Below, piece after piece: positions 1-6,854 of a stretch of DNA of 11,738 bases. The position numbers and the translations under genes are program-made. The DNA is from Alterirhizorhabdus sp964247265. Its GTDB lineage: Bacteria > Pseudomonadota > Alphaproteobacteria > Sphingomonadales > Sphingomonadaceae. The notes beneath the pieces were generated by a model. It ran no database searches, was not told the DNA's origin, and worked only from the letters and a program-made list of their open reading frames with translations. The DNA is taken from NCBI GenBank assembly GCA_964247265.1, contig CAXTTS010000090.1, positions 1 to 11,738 on the forward strand, written 5' to 3'. Every line of letters begins with the position of its first letter. The stretch's first letter is position 1.

Positions 1-46
1 ACCCCAACCTTGGCAAGGTTGTGCTCTACCCCTGAGCTACGCCCGC
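1..46 (-). tRNA. tRNA-Gly(GCC), partial (3' end outside the window)
   Basis: Read on the minus strand from base 46, the sequence begins GCGGGCGTAGCTCAGGGGTA, a typical acceptor stem and D-arm start. It continues into an anticodon arm with the loop sequence CTTGCCAAG. The anticodon GCC lies at bases 12-14 and decodes GGC/GGU glycine codons. The variable region, T-arm and 3' acceptor strand lie beyond the left edge, so CCA encoding cannot be judged. A good sigma-70-type promoter sits upstream at 88-116. Confidence 0.95.
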
Positions 47-87
47 TCTGGCGCTACCGGCGAGGCGTGCTCCCCGGTGAGGCGCGG

Positions 88-116
88 CTAATAGCGTGGG
101 CCATGGTGCCTCGCAA
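88..116 (-). promoter_or_regulatory. housekeeping promoter of the tRNA-Gly gene
   Basis: On the minus strand, a -35 box TTGCGA (111-116) is separated by exactly 17 bp from a -10 box TATTAG (88-93). Transcription would start near base 81, leaving a leader of about 35 nt before the tRNA. The bases just after the -10 box (CCGCGCC) form a GC-rich discriminator, as is common for stringently controlled stable-RNA promoters. Boxes and spacing are seen directly; the stringent-control reading is inference. Confidence 0.6.
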
Positions 117-143
117 GGCCTAAAATCGGCCGCTGAGTGAAGC

Positions 144-169
144 GGAACGAGGCCGCCGGATGCCTCGTT
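144..169 (+). promoter_or_regulatory. EcfG-type (general stress response) promoter
   Basis: GGAAC (144-148) is followed by exactly 17 bp and CGTT (166-169). This matches the GGAAC-N16/17-CGTT consensus used by the alphaproteobacterial general stress sigma factor EcfG (SigT/RpoE2). Transcription would start around 175-178, giving a short leader with the Shine-Dalgarno AGGAG at 186-190 ahead of the ATG at 198. The position relative to a small hydrophilic gene is what such a promoter would be expected to have. It rests on two short boxes, so it remains a prediction. Confidence 0.65.
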
Positions 170-197
170 GGAACGGTAGCCACATAGGAGATCGCAG

Positions 198-467
198 ATG
201 GAAGAGAAGCGCCCAGGCCAGCTGCCCGAGGCCGATCGCCCGGCCGACGACCCGCAGCAGAATCGCGCGGCGCGGCGCGGCGGCAAGGTCGACGGCGGGC
301 TCGATCCGACCGAGCAGGACCGCGCCCTCGTTCGCGATGCCGATGCGCGCGGCGAGGCGCTGCGCGAGGAGCTCGGGGCTGCCGGATTCGGCGATCACAA
401 GGGCGTGGACGATTTCCCCGGGATCGATCGCCCGGACAGCGACCAGTCCCCACCCGAACGCCGCTGA
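198..467 (+). CDS. small hydrophilic protein of unknown function (89 aa)
   Basis: I do not recognise a family. The 89-residue product is extremely rich in charged residues, Gly, Pro and Gln, with no hydrophobic stretch, signal peptide or cysteine, so it should be cytosolic and largely disordered. A segment rich in Arg, Gly and Asp (about residues 20-50) is followed by a short helix-prone acidic/basic stretch (about 45-62, DADARGEALREEL) and a DDFPGID motif near residue 72. The ATG start is supported by AGGAG at 186-190 with a 7-nt spacer. The gene stands alone, diverges from tRNA-Gly, and has an EcfG-type promoter just upstream, so I infer a role in general stress or stationary phase. The bias towards disorder-promoting residues makes homology searches hard. 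It is very probably a real gene; its function is unknown. Confidence 0.75.
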   Translation: MEEKRPGQLPEADRPADDPQQNRAARRGGKVDGGLDPTEQDRALVRDADARGEALREELGAAGFGDHKGVDDFPGIDRPDSDQSPPERR

Positions 468-613
468 TCTGGCACCATCGCCCGAAGTTCGCCACCGAAC
501 GCCGGTATTCGCACGCCGATCGCCACTTACGTCGCCGGTTTCCGAAGGGCTTGTTAGCAATGCGCGGCTAGAGCAAGCGTCGGCTCGATGGCGTAAGGGA
601 AGCAGGGACGGTG

Positions 614-2089
614 GTGCAGGCGCGGACATTTCTGCTGGCGCACCCCGCCTGGGCGCTTGCCGCTCTATATGGCGCGGTGCGCTTGCTGCTCCTGCTGCTC
701 GGTTGCCGCTTCGACGCGGACAATCTCACCAGCTGGATGCAGATCGCCGACGTGGCGCTGCTGCGCGCCGACCTGTGGCGCACGCTCTGGTATCTTCACA
801 GCCAGCCGCCCTTGTTCAACCTGATCGTCGGGCTTGCCCTCCGCTTCGGCCCGGCCGGCTTTCCGTGGGCTGTCGGGCTGTTCTACGGAGCGGTTACGTT
901 CGGCGGCATCCTGGCCGCTCATGCGCTGCTGCGTGATCTCACCGGACGGCCCAGCCTGGCGCTGACGATCGCGGCGGCGCTGTGCCTGGCGCCCGCCCCG
1001 CTGCTCTATGCGCAAAAGCTCTATTATGACGGCCTCGTCCCCTGGCTGCTCTGTGCGGCCCTGTGGGGCCTGCATGACGGGCTGCAACGACGATCAGTGG
1101 CTCGGCTTTCACTCGGCTTCGCCATGCTCGCGGCGGTAGTGCTGCTGCGCTCGATGATCCACCCGATCGTCTTCGTTGCGGTGTTTGGCGCGTATCTGCT
1201 GTTCGCGGCGGGGGCGCGCTGGCGGGTCGTCGCGGCGGCCATCGTGCCGGCGGCGGCGATCGGCGCCGTACTGCTGAAGAACCTGCTGCTGTTCGGCAGC
1301 GCGGGGCTCAGCAGCTGGGCGCCGCTGAACATCGATCACACCACCGTCGATCGCCTGCCACCCGCCCTCCGCGCGCGGATGATCGCCGACCACCGGCTGT
1401 CGCGGCTGGCGGTGATCGACGGTCTGTCCCCGCCCGATGCGTACCTCGCGATGCTGCCGCCGGCGCCGCCCACCGGCGAGCCGAGCCTCGATGCGGTGCG
1501 CAAATCGACCGGCGACTATAATTGGAACCACATCGTCTACACCCGGCTGGGCAAGGTGCGGACGCAGGACGCGCTCGCCGCGCTGAAGGCCGATCCCGCC
1601 GCCTTCGCCGCCGTGCTGGCCACCTCGGCCTATCATTTCCACCGGCCGGCCAGCGAGTTCAAGGGGCTGGAGCGCAATCTGGCGGCGATCGCGCCGTGGG
1701 ACAGGCTCGTCAACGCGACGATCGGCCTGCAACCCGCCGCCTGGTATGGCAGCTCGCTTGAGGGTGGGCGCCCGCAGGCCGCCTTGCTCCAGATCGCCTA
1801 TGGCAAGCTGCTCGTCTCGCTGGCCTTCGTTGTGGAAGGTGCGCTGGTCGCCCTCGCCGGGATCGCCGCGCTTCGAAGGCGCGCATCGTTCGATCCGCGC
1901 CTCGCCACCGAGGCAGCGATCGTGATGATCGGCGGGTTCGTCTTCATCGTGTCGAGCAGCTTCGACGTGTGGGAGAATAATCGCGCCAGCTTCGACGTGG
2001 CGCCGCTGCTGCTGATCGGCGCGCTGCTCGGTATCACCCGGATCAGGGCTCGGTGGGGCGGCCGACGCGCGACCGCCCCGCAGCCCTGA
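614..2089 (+). CDS. putative GT-C fold membrane glycosyltransferase (ArnT/PMT-like)
   Basis: This is a polytopic inner membrane protein of about 491 residues with roughly ten hydrophobic helices. After the first helix there is an extracytoplasmic loop with an acidic residue (CRFDADN, near residue 35). It is followed by the motif LHSQPPLFN near residue 62, resembling the H-x-(K/Q)-P-P-L element of GT39/ArnT-type lipid-linked sugar transferases. The centre holds a hydrophilic domain (about 235-375). The C-terminus has WENNRASFDVAPLLL, like the E-N-x-R motif near the end of ArnT-type enzymes. Such proteins move sugars from polyprenyl-phosphate donors to lipid, protein or glycan on the periplasmic side. 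Acceptor and donor cannot be inferred, because no polysaccharide or lipid A genes adjoin it. Tandem GTG codons at 611 and 614 compete as start; AGCAGGGA (601-608) is better spaced for 614. The stop abuts the convergent porin stop with no spacer. Confidence 0.7.
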   Translation: MQARTFLLAHPAWALAALYGAVRLLLLLLGCRFDADNLTSWMQIADVALLRADLWRTLWYLHSQPPLFNLIVGLALRFGPAGFPWAVGLFYGAVTFGGILAAHALLRDLTGRPSLALTIAAALCLAPAPLLYAQKLYYDGLVPWLLCAALWGLHDGLQRRSVARLSLGFAMLAAVVLLRSMIHPIVFVAVFGAYLLFAAGARWRVVAAAIVPAAAIGAVLLKNLLLFGSAGLSSWAPLNIDHTTVDRLPPALRARMIADHRLSRLAVIDGLSPPDAYLAMLPPAPPTGEPSLDAVRKSTGDYNWNHIVYTRLGKVRTQDALAALKADPAAFAAVLATSAYHFHRPASEFKGLERNLAAIAPWDRLVNATIGLQPAAWYGSSLEGGRPQAALLQIAYGKLLVSLAFVVEGALVALAGIAALRRRASFDPRLATEAAIVMIGGFVFIVSSSFDVWENNRASFDVAPLLLIGALLGITRIRARWGGRRATAPQP

Positions 2090-2926
2090 TTAGAAGGCCG
2101 CCGTGATCGAGAACACAACCGCCGCATCGGCGATCGAACCCGATCCGTCCTGCCCGCGCGAGAAGCTCGGCTGGAGATAGGCGGACTCGCGCCGGCCGAT
2201 ATCGGTATCGACATAGGCGACGCCCAGAGTGACCGGCCCGAGCACATAATCCGCACCCACCAGCCAGTCCCAATATTCTCCCGTCGGTGCGACCGAGGTG
2301 GCGAACGGCCCCAGCCCCTTATTGCCGTTTGAATAGCCGATATGGCCCTTCACCGTCAGCCCGGTGTTCGGCACGCCGACGCTGCCGTCGCCCCACAGAT
2401 AGAGATTGTCGTTCTTGTCGTTCGGATCGTCATACACGCCCGCCGCGGCCGACGCGCCGTTCAGATACCAGGCGCCGAGCGCCTGCTGCTTCGGCGCGTA
2501 AGCGGCGCCGGCGGTGAGGTTCACCGGGCCAATGGTGCCGGAAAGCTTGGCGTAAGGCTCGACGAAGTCGGTGTTGTTGAAGCCGCCCGGATACATGTAC
2601 CAGGTGGCGCCGACATCGATCGTCGCGCTGCCGAGCGTTTTCTTGAAGCCGGCGATCAGATCCAGCTCCATGTTCGATCCGCCGAACGTGCCCCACCCCG
2701 ACAGGTTCGATGCCCAGGTGCCGACGTAGAGGCCGCTTTCATGCGCGACGGTGATGCCGCCCTGCACCGCCAGATCCTTGTCGGACTGCGAGACGCCGCG
2801 AAACCGATATTCCGACACGAGCCCGACGGAGCCCGAAACCTTGAACGGCGCTGTCGGCGCCTCCTGTGCGGCCGCCGGCGCCGCCGCCATCAAACCGAGT
2901 GCCGCGAGAGCGATCGAGTAGCGCAT
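2090..2926 (-). CDS. TorF-family putative outer membrane porin
   Basis: The 278-residue product begins with a clear Sec signal peptide (hydrophobic core to about residue 15, then APAAA before Q21). The mature part consists of alternating amphipathic beta strands rich in Gly, Tyr, Trp and Asn and ends ITAAF, with the terminal aromatic residue typical of outer membrane proteins. SVGLVSEYRFRGVSQSDKD (about 32-50) followed by AVQGGITVAHESGLYVGTW is the hallmark start of the TorF/Gcw_chp family (TIGR02001). The length is at the upper end for that family. The family is annotated as porin-like by fold; its substrate is not established. The ATG at 2926 is chosen because it begins the signal peptide and is preceded by AAAAGGGGAA at suitable spacing. 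A longer in-frame extension upstream lacks that signal. The gene is monocistronic, converging with the glycosyltransferase, with 255 bp upstream for its own promoter. Confidence 0.88.
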   Translation of the reverse strand: MRYSIALAALGLMAAAPAAAQEAPTAPFKVSGSVGLVSEYRFRGVSQSDKDLAVQGGITVAHESGLYVGTWASNLSGWGTFGGSNMELDLIAGFKKTLGSATIDVGATWYMYPGGFNNTDFVEPYAKLSGTIGPVNLTAGAAYAPKQQALGAWYLNGASAAAGVYDDPNDKNDNLYLWGDGSVGVPNTGLTVKGHIGYSNGNKGLGPFATSVAPTGEYWDWLVGADYVLGPVTLGVAYVDTDIGRRESAYLQPSFSRGQDGSGSIADAAVVFSITAAF

Positions 2927-3181
2927 GGAACATTCCCCTTTTGTGGTTCCTGCTCCTCCTGCCGCCAGGCCGTTGCTGCCTCTCGTTCCGCGAGGCGGCG
3001 GTGCAGCGATCGCCCGGACGAGATCGACTAGGCAATCGTTCGCCCGACACGAAGCGTTTCGGTGGCTCGTCGGTCGTGGGGCGAAACGGTTGTGGCCGAT
3101 GCGGCACGCTTTGTTGCTGCACCGGCCAGCCTTCGTCCCGACGATTGCTCGGTCGTTACGAACTGTGTCCGACACGCTCCG
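2927..3181. other. porin leader region between sulP and porin genes
   Basis: This 255-bp non-coding stretch must hold the sulP transcript end and the porin promoter. I see no convincing -35/-10 pair. An imperfect hairpin (2975-2982 with 2992-2999, one mismatch, 9-nt loop) lies about 50 bases upstream of the porin ATG and could fold in the mRNA leader. The 11-mer TTGCTGCACCG at 3114-3124 recurs upstream of the carbonic anhydrase gene (5473-5483). No U-tract terminator for sulP is visible. Confidence 0.4.
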
Positions 3182-4717
3182 TCAGGATTGCTTGGCAAGC
3201 TTGCCCAGGTGGCCGCGCGTATCGGAGACATCCACCCGCAGGCCGGATCGACGCTTGCGTTGAAGCCACTCGCCCAGCATCTCGGCCGAGGTGTGGTCCA
3301 CCGCGTCCACCCGCTCCATGTCGAGCATCACCGCCTTGCCTTCCGGCACGGCATCCAGCGCGGCGTTCAGCTTGGGCAGGGAGACGAAGGTCGCGGCGCC
3401 ATCGAGGCGGATCTCGCTCCGCTCCGCCCCATGCTTCTGGTCCACCCGCAGGCGCAGGCGGCGGGCGTGGGGAATCAGTTCCAGCAGCGAGAGGCCGAGG
3501 CCGACCAGCACGCCGGTCAGCAGATCGGTCGCGACCACCATCACCAGCGTCGTCGCCCAGATCGCCGCGGGCAGCACGCCATGATGGGTGAACAGATGCC
3601 GCACATGGCTGAGGCTCACCAGCCGCCAACCGGTGACGACGAGTATGCCGCCCAGCGCGGCCATCGGAATCTCGCGCAGCAGCCACGGCAGCAGCATGAC
3701 GAAACCGAGGATCCAGGCGCCGTGCATCATGCTGGACGCGCGGGTCAGCGCGCCGGCCTGCACATTGGCCGAACTGCGCACGATCACGCCGGTCATCGGC
3801 AGCGCGCCCGCCAGGCCGCACAGCATGTTGCCGATACCCTGCGCGCGCAGTTCCTTATTATAGTCGGTGCGCTCGCCGTCGTGCATCCGGTCGACTGCGG
3901 CGGCCGACAGCAAAGTCTCGGCGCTGGCGATGAAGGCGATGGCGACCGCCGTGGCGAGGATCGCGGGATCGAGCAGGCGCGACAGATAGTCCGGCCCCGG
4001 CAGGTCGATCGCCGCGAAGATCGAGGCGGGCACGTTCACCTTGGCGACGCCCAGCCCGAGGCAGAAAGCGGTGAGCGTACCGACGATCACGCCGACCAGC
4101 GCACCGGGCACCAGCCGCAGCGAGGCCGGGCGGAATTTCTCCCAGCCGAGCATCGTCAGGATCGTGAGGATGCCAATGGCGAAGGCGAGTTCGGTCGCGC
4201 GAAGATCGGTCGACAGGCCGAACACGCGGCCGGGCATCGCCGCCAGATTTTCTAGGCCGCTCGCCAGCGGGCGCGCATCGAACATCACATGGAACTGGCC
4301 GACCACGATCAGGATGCCGATGCCGGCGAGCATCCCATGCACCACCGCCGGTGAAATCGCGCGGAACCAGCCGCCGAGCCGGAAGATGCCGGCGGCGATC
4401 TGGATCAGCCCGGCGAGGACGAGGATCGGCCCGAGCGCCGACAGGCCCTGATCGCGCACGATCTCGAACACGATCACGGCCAGCCCCGCCGCCGGGCCGC
4501 TCACCTGCAGCGGCGCCCCCGCCAGCGCGCCGACGAGGAGGCCACCGATGATCCCGGTAATCAGCCCCTTTTCGGGCGGCACGCCGGAGGCGATCGCGAT
4601 GCCCATGCACAGCGGCATTGCCACGAGGAAGACGACGATAGATGCGGTGAAATCCCGCACGATCGTCGCCTTGCCGAACGCCTTGGCGCGAGCGGCCGGC
4701 GCGGCGGAGATGGTCAT
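3182..4717 (-). CDS. SulP family anion (probable bicarbonate) transporter with STAS domain
   Basis: This 511-residue inner membrane transporter belongs to the SLC26/SulP family. The SulP signature region MPLCMGIAIASGVPPEKGLI lies at 34-53, followed by the conserved QVSGPAAGL at 71-79. IASAETLLSAAAVDR (263-277) carries the conserved glutamate region of helix 8 (E268), and about a dozen hydrophobic helices extend to residue 415. The cytosolic STAS domain occupies about 433-511, with the fold core VMLDMERVDAVDHTSAEM. Family members carry sulfate, bicarbonate or dicarboxylates. Here the ATG overlaps the carbonic anhydrase stop in ATGA (4714-4717), indicating translational coupling. That context makes bicarbonate, or coupled HCO3-/CO2 handling, the most likely substrate, as for BicA and the known SulP-carbonic anhydrase fusions. 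The substrate is inferred; the family is certain. Length and domains are complete. Confidence 0.93.
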   Translation of the reverse strand: MTISAAPAARAKAFGKATIVRDFTASIVVFLVAMPLCMGIAIASGVPPEKGLITGIIGGLLVGALAGAPLQVSGPAAGLAVIVFEIVRDQGLSALGPILVLAGLIQIAAGIFRLGGWFRAISPAVVHGMLAGIGILIVVGQFHVMFDARPLASGLENLAAMPGRVFGLSTDLRATELAFAIGILTILTMLGWEKFRPASLRLVPGALVGVIVGTLTAFCLGLGVAKVNVPASIFAAIDLPGPDYLSRLLDPAILATAVAIAFIASAETLLSAAAVDRMHDGERTDYNKELRAQGIGNMLCGLAGALPMTGVIVRSSANVQAGALTRASSMMHGAWILGFVMLLPWLLREIPMAALGGILVVTGWRLVSLSHVRHLFTHHGVLPAAIWATTLVMVVATDLLTGVLVGLGLSLLELIPHARRLRLRVDQKHGAERSEIRLDGAATFVSLPKLNAALDAVPEGKAVMLDMERVDAVDHTSAEMLGEWLQRKRRSGLRVDVSDTRGHLGKLAKQS

Positions 4718-5406
4718 TCCGCCGCCTGCGGGTAATGGGTGTCGGAGGCGAAACGCTGCTGGCTGGGCAGCGCCACCGGCAGCGGCTGGTCCTCGCGCAG
4801 CGGCACGAAGCGGTTCGTCTGGCCATCGAGGCCCAGCACCATGCCGGCATGAATATCGACGAACCAGCCGTGCAGCGCGATCTCGCCCCGGGCGATGCCG
4901 GCCGCCACCGATGGGTGGGTGCGCAGATGGGCGAGTTGCGCCACGACATTCTCCAGCGCCACCACGCGCACCTTCTCGGCCTCGTCGAGGTCGAGATAGG
5001 CCGCCACCACCTGCCCGGCGGCCTCGGAATGGCGGAGCCAGGCCGCGACGTTAGGCATGCCCTCCAACTGGTGCGGCTCGCTCAGCGCCTTCATCGCGCC
5101 GCAGTCCGAATGGCCGCACACGATGATGTCGCGCACGCCGAGCGCCACCACCGCGTATTCGACGGTGGAGGAGACGCCGCCGTTCGCCTGGCTGAACGGG
5201 GGCACGATGTTGCCGGCGTTGCGGCAGACGAAGAGGTCGCCGGGCTGCGCCTGCATGATCTGTTCGGGCACGATCCGCGAATCGGCGCAGGAGATCATCA
5301 GCGCCTTGGGGCTCTGGCCGTCCGTCGCCAGCCGGTTGTAGAGCGCGCTCTGGTTCGGGAAGGTGTGCGTCTCGAAGCTGAAGACGCGTCCGATGAGCTC
5401 GTTCAT
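4714..5406 (-). CDS. beta-class carbonic anhydrase
   Basis: The 230-residue product interconverts CO2 and bicarbonate using a zinc site. All beta-class residues are present: CADSR at 40-44 gives zinc ligand C40 and the D42/R44 catalytic dyad, and HSDC at 99-102 gives ligands H99 and C102. The conserved RNAGN (62-66), the SSTVEYAV helix (79-86) and a C-terminal LHGW-type segment are also intact. There is no signal peptide, so it acts in the cytosol. The ATG at 5406 is preceded by CAGGGAGTAGCAGG, and the family N-terminus (NELIGRVFSFE) starts there; a longer GTG-started reading would only translate the leader. It is the first gene of a two-gene unit with the SulP transporter, so imported or metabolic bicarbonate/CO2 can be balanced. 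A candidate regulator site at 5494-5509 and a -10-like TATATC at 5445-5450 lie upstream. Confidence 0.95.
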   Translation of the reverse strand: MNELIGRVFSFETHTFPNQSALYNRLATDGQSPKALMISCADSRIVPEQIMQAQPGDLFVCRNAGNIVPPFSQANGGVSSTVEYAVVALGVRDIIVCGHSDCGAMKALSEPHQLEGMPNVAAWLRHSEAAGQVVAAYLDLDEAEKVRVVALENVVAQLAHLRTHPSVAAGIARGEIALHGWFVDIHAGMVLGLDGQTNRFVPLREDQPLPVALPSQQRFASDTHYPQAAE

Positions 5407-5425
5407 CCTGCTACTCCCTGAAGCC

Positions 5426-5441
5426 GCGGCGCATGTGCCGC
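5426..5441 (-). repeat. palindrome just upstream of the carbonic anhydrase ribosome binding site
   Basis: GCGGCGCATGTGCCGC is a near-perfect 16-bp dyad (7 of 8 pairs, or a 5-bp stem with a 6-nt loop). It lies about 5 bases upstream of the GGGAG Shine-Dalgarno. It could fold in the leader and affect translation, or be part of a protein site overlapping the transcription start predicted from the TATATC box at 5445-5450. Seen directly; role unknown. Confidence 0.4.
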
Positions 5442-5465
5442 AGCGATATAGGGGCGGAATAGCCT

Positions 5466-5485
5466 GGCGGTTTTGCTGCACCGCC
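5466..5485 (-). repeat. GGCGGT/ACCGCC hairpin upstream of the carbonic anhydrase promoter
   Basis: GGCGGT (5466-5470, plus 5471) pairs perfectly with ACCGCC (5480-5485) across an 8-nt loop, 48 bp downstream of the kinase stop codon. There is no following U-tract on the minus strand, so it is at best a weak terminator for the regulator-kinase transcript. It may instead be an operator-like dyad between the shared motif and the -10 element. It overlaps the 11-mer also found at 3114-3124. Confidence 0.4.
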
Positions 5486-5493
5486 GCGCCGCT

Positions 5494-5509
5494 GTAAGGA
5501 AGTGTTGCG
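5494..5509 (+). promoter_or_regulatory. shared 16-bp motif, copy 1 (upstream of carbonic anhydrase-sulP)
   Basis: GTAAGGAAGTGTTGCG matches GTAACAAAGTGTTGCG, the minus-strand reading of 7649-7664, at 14 of 16 positions, with a 10-base identical run. It lies between the kinase stop (5534) and the carbonic anhydrase start (5406). It is 43 bp upstream of the -10-like TATATC at 5445-5450, a position that suits an activator. I infer that it is an operator of the adjacent OmpR-type regulator. Confidence 0.5.
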
Positions 5510-5533
5510 TCGGCGGCGGCGTCGCCTCCCGCG

Positions 5534-6844
5534 TCAGCGCGGCAGCACGATCTCGGCGCGCAGCCCGCCGGTGGGCCGGTTGCTCAGGCGCAGCGTTCCG
5601 CCTTCCAGCGCGACGAAGCGGGCGACGATAGCAAGGCCCAGCCCCAGCCCCTGCGTGTTGCGCCCTCTTGCCGGATCGAGCCGGATGAACGGCTCGCGTG
5701 CCCGCGCCAGATCCTCTTCCGGGATACCCGGCCCATCATCGTCCACGCATAAGGTCACGTGGTCCGCCGCCTCGACGACGGTGACGATCACCCTGCTGCC
5801 ATAATGCAGCCCATTCGATACGAGATTGCCGAGCGCTCGCTTCAGCCCCAGCGAGCGGACGCGCATCTCGAGATGATCCGCGCCTTCGTAGGTGGCGTCG
5901 GCGCCGCGATCCGCCATGTCGTCGACGATCGTCGCCGCCAGCACCGCCACGTCCGTATGTACCTGGGCTTCCGGATCATTCTCGCCGCCGAGATAAGCCA
6001 GCAGCGAGGAGACCATGCCCTCCATCTCCGCCACATCGCCCAGCAGCGCCTGCCGTACCACCGGATCACCGATCTCGTCGGCTCGCAGTTGCAGCCGCGA
6101 AAGCGGCGTCCGCATGTCGTGGCCGACCGCCGCCAGCGCCTGCGTGCGATCGCCGATCAGGCGGTGGATGCGCTCCTGCATGCCGTTGAATGCGCGGATT
6201 ACGCGACGCAGCTCGGCCGGGCCGCCTTCCGCCACCATCTCGCTGCCGCCGAGGCCCACCTGCTCCGCCGCATGCGCCAGCCGGCCCATCGGCCGCAGCG
6301 TGCGCCGCACGAGCAGGCCGCCCAGGACGATCAGCCCGAAGGCGGGCACCAGCGCGATCACGATCCGGCCCAACGCCAGATCCCAGCCGTGGATATGCCC
6401 GGTCGTGCTGAAGCGCAGCCATGTCCCGTCGGGCAGCCGCATCCCCCCGACGACGATGCCGCGTCGGCCCGGCGACGTCAGGCGCAGGCGCAGGTCGGAG
6501 GCGGCCAGCGCCGGCTCCCACGCCAGCACCTGCCGCTGCATCTCGTCCAGACCCGGCGCCACGCGCGGCGGGGCGGGAAAGGCCTGGCTCCAGCGCACGT
6601 CGTAGCGATCGGTGGTCAGCCGGCTGGCCATCGCCGGCCGCTCGCGCCACGATCGCTCGCTCATCAGCTTGCGCGCGATCACCAGATGCTCGGCCAGCCG
6701 CCGCGCCTCGTCCTCGCGCACGGAAAAGCGGCTCGCCTGCTCGTAAAGGAAGGTGCTGGCGGCGAACTCGATGACGATGGTCAGCAGCAGGATCGCGAAG
6801 ATCTGCCCGATCAGCCCGACCGACGGCCGCGCCCAATGTCTCAA
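5534..6844 (-). CDS. EnvZ-like sensor histidine kinase
   Basis: The 436-residue transmembrane kinase is the partner of the regulator gene just upstream. TM1 spans about 10-30, a periplasmic sensor domain about 31-157, and TM2 about 158-180. Next come a HAMP linker (about 181-232, including RRTLRPMGRLA), the dimerisation/phosphoacceptor helix with H242 in GHDMRTPLSRLQLR, and a complete HATPase domain. That domain has an N-box at 336-344 (LKRALGNLVSN), a G1 box DDDGPGIP at 368-375 and a G2 box GLGLGLAIV at 399-407. All residues for autophosphorylation and phosphotransfer are present. The best start is a TTG at 6844, 10 nt after the regulator stop. No in-frame ATG or GTG exists before TM1, and the ATG overlapping the regulator stop is out of frame. 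The periplasmic domain has no motif I recognise, so the stimulus is unknown. The downstream carbonic anhydrase-SulP pair hints at pH, CO2 or anions. Confidence 0.93.
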   Translation of the reverse strand: MRHWARPSVGLIGQIFAILLLTIVIEFAASTFLYEQASRFSVREDEARRLAEHLVIARKLMSERSWRERPAMASRLTTDRYDVRWSQAFPAPPRVAPGLDEMQRQVLAWEPALAASDLRLRLTSPGRRGIVVGGMRLPDGTWLRFSTTGHIHGWDLALGRIVIALVPAFGLIVLGGLLVRRTLRPMGRLAHAAEQVGLGGSEMVAEGGPAELRRVIRAFNGMQERIHRLIGDRTQALAAVGHDMRTPLSRLQLRADEIGDPVVRQALLGDVAEMEGMVSSLLAYLGGENDPEAQVHTDVAVLAATIVDDMADRGADATYEGADHLEMRVRSLGLKRALGNLVSNGLHYGSRVIVTVVEAADHVTLCVDDDGPGIPEEDLARAREPFIRLDPARGRNTQGLGLGLAIVARFVALEGGTLRLSNRPTGGLRAEIVLPR

Positions 6845-6854
6845 GCGGCGCGGC

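Noticed and set aside
1..46. tRNA-Gly as the attachment site of an integrated element
   Set aside because: The 3' end of the tRNA is outside the window, and no integrase or direct repeat of the tRNA sequence is present on the visible side.
3194..3205. Perfect palindrome GGCAAGCTTGCC as the sulP terminator
   Set aside because: It lies inside the last sulP codons (encoding GKLAK), has no loop and is followed by no U-tract.
3062..4255. 397-codon plus-strand open frame antisense to sulP
   Set aside because: Composition dominated by His, Gln, Arg and Gly is typical of the opposite strand of a GC-rich gene; sulP on the other strand is an intact family member.
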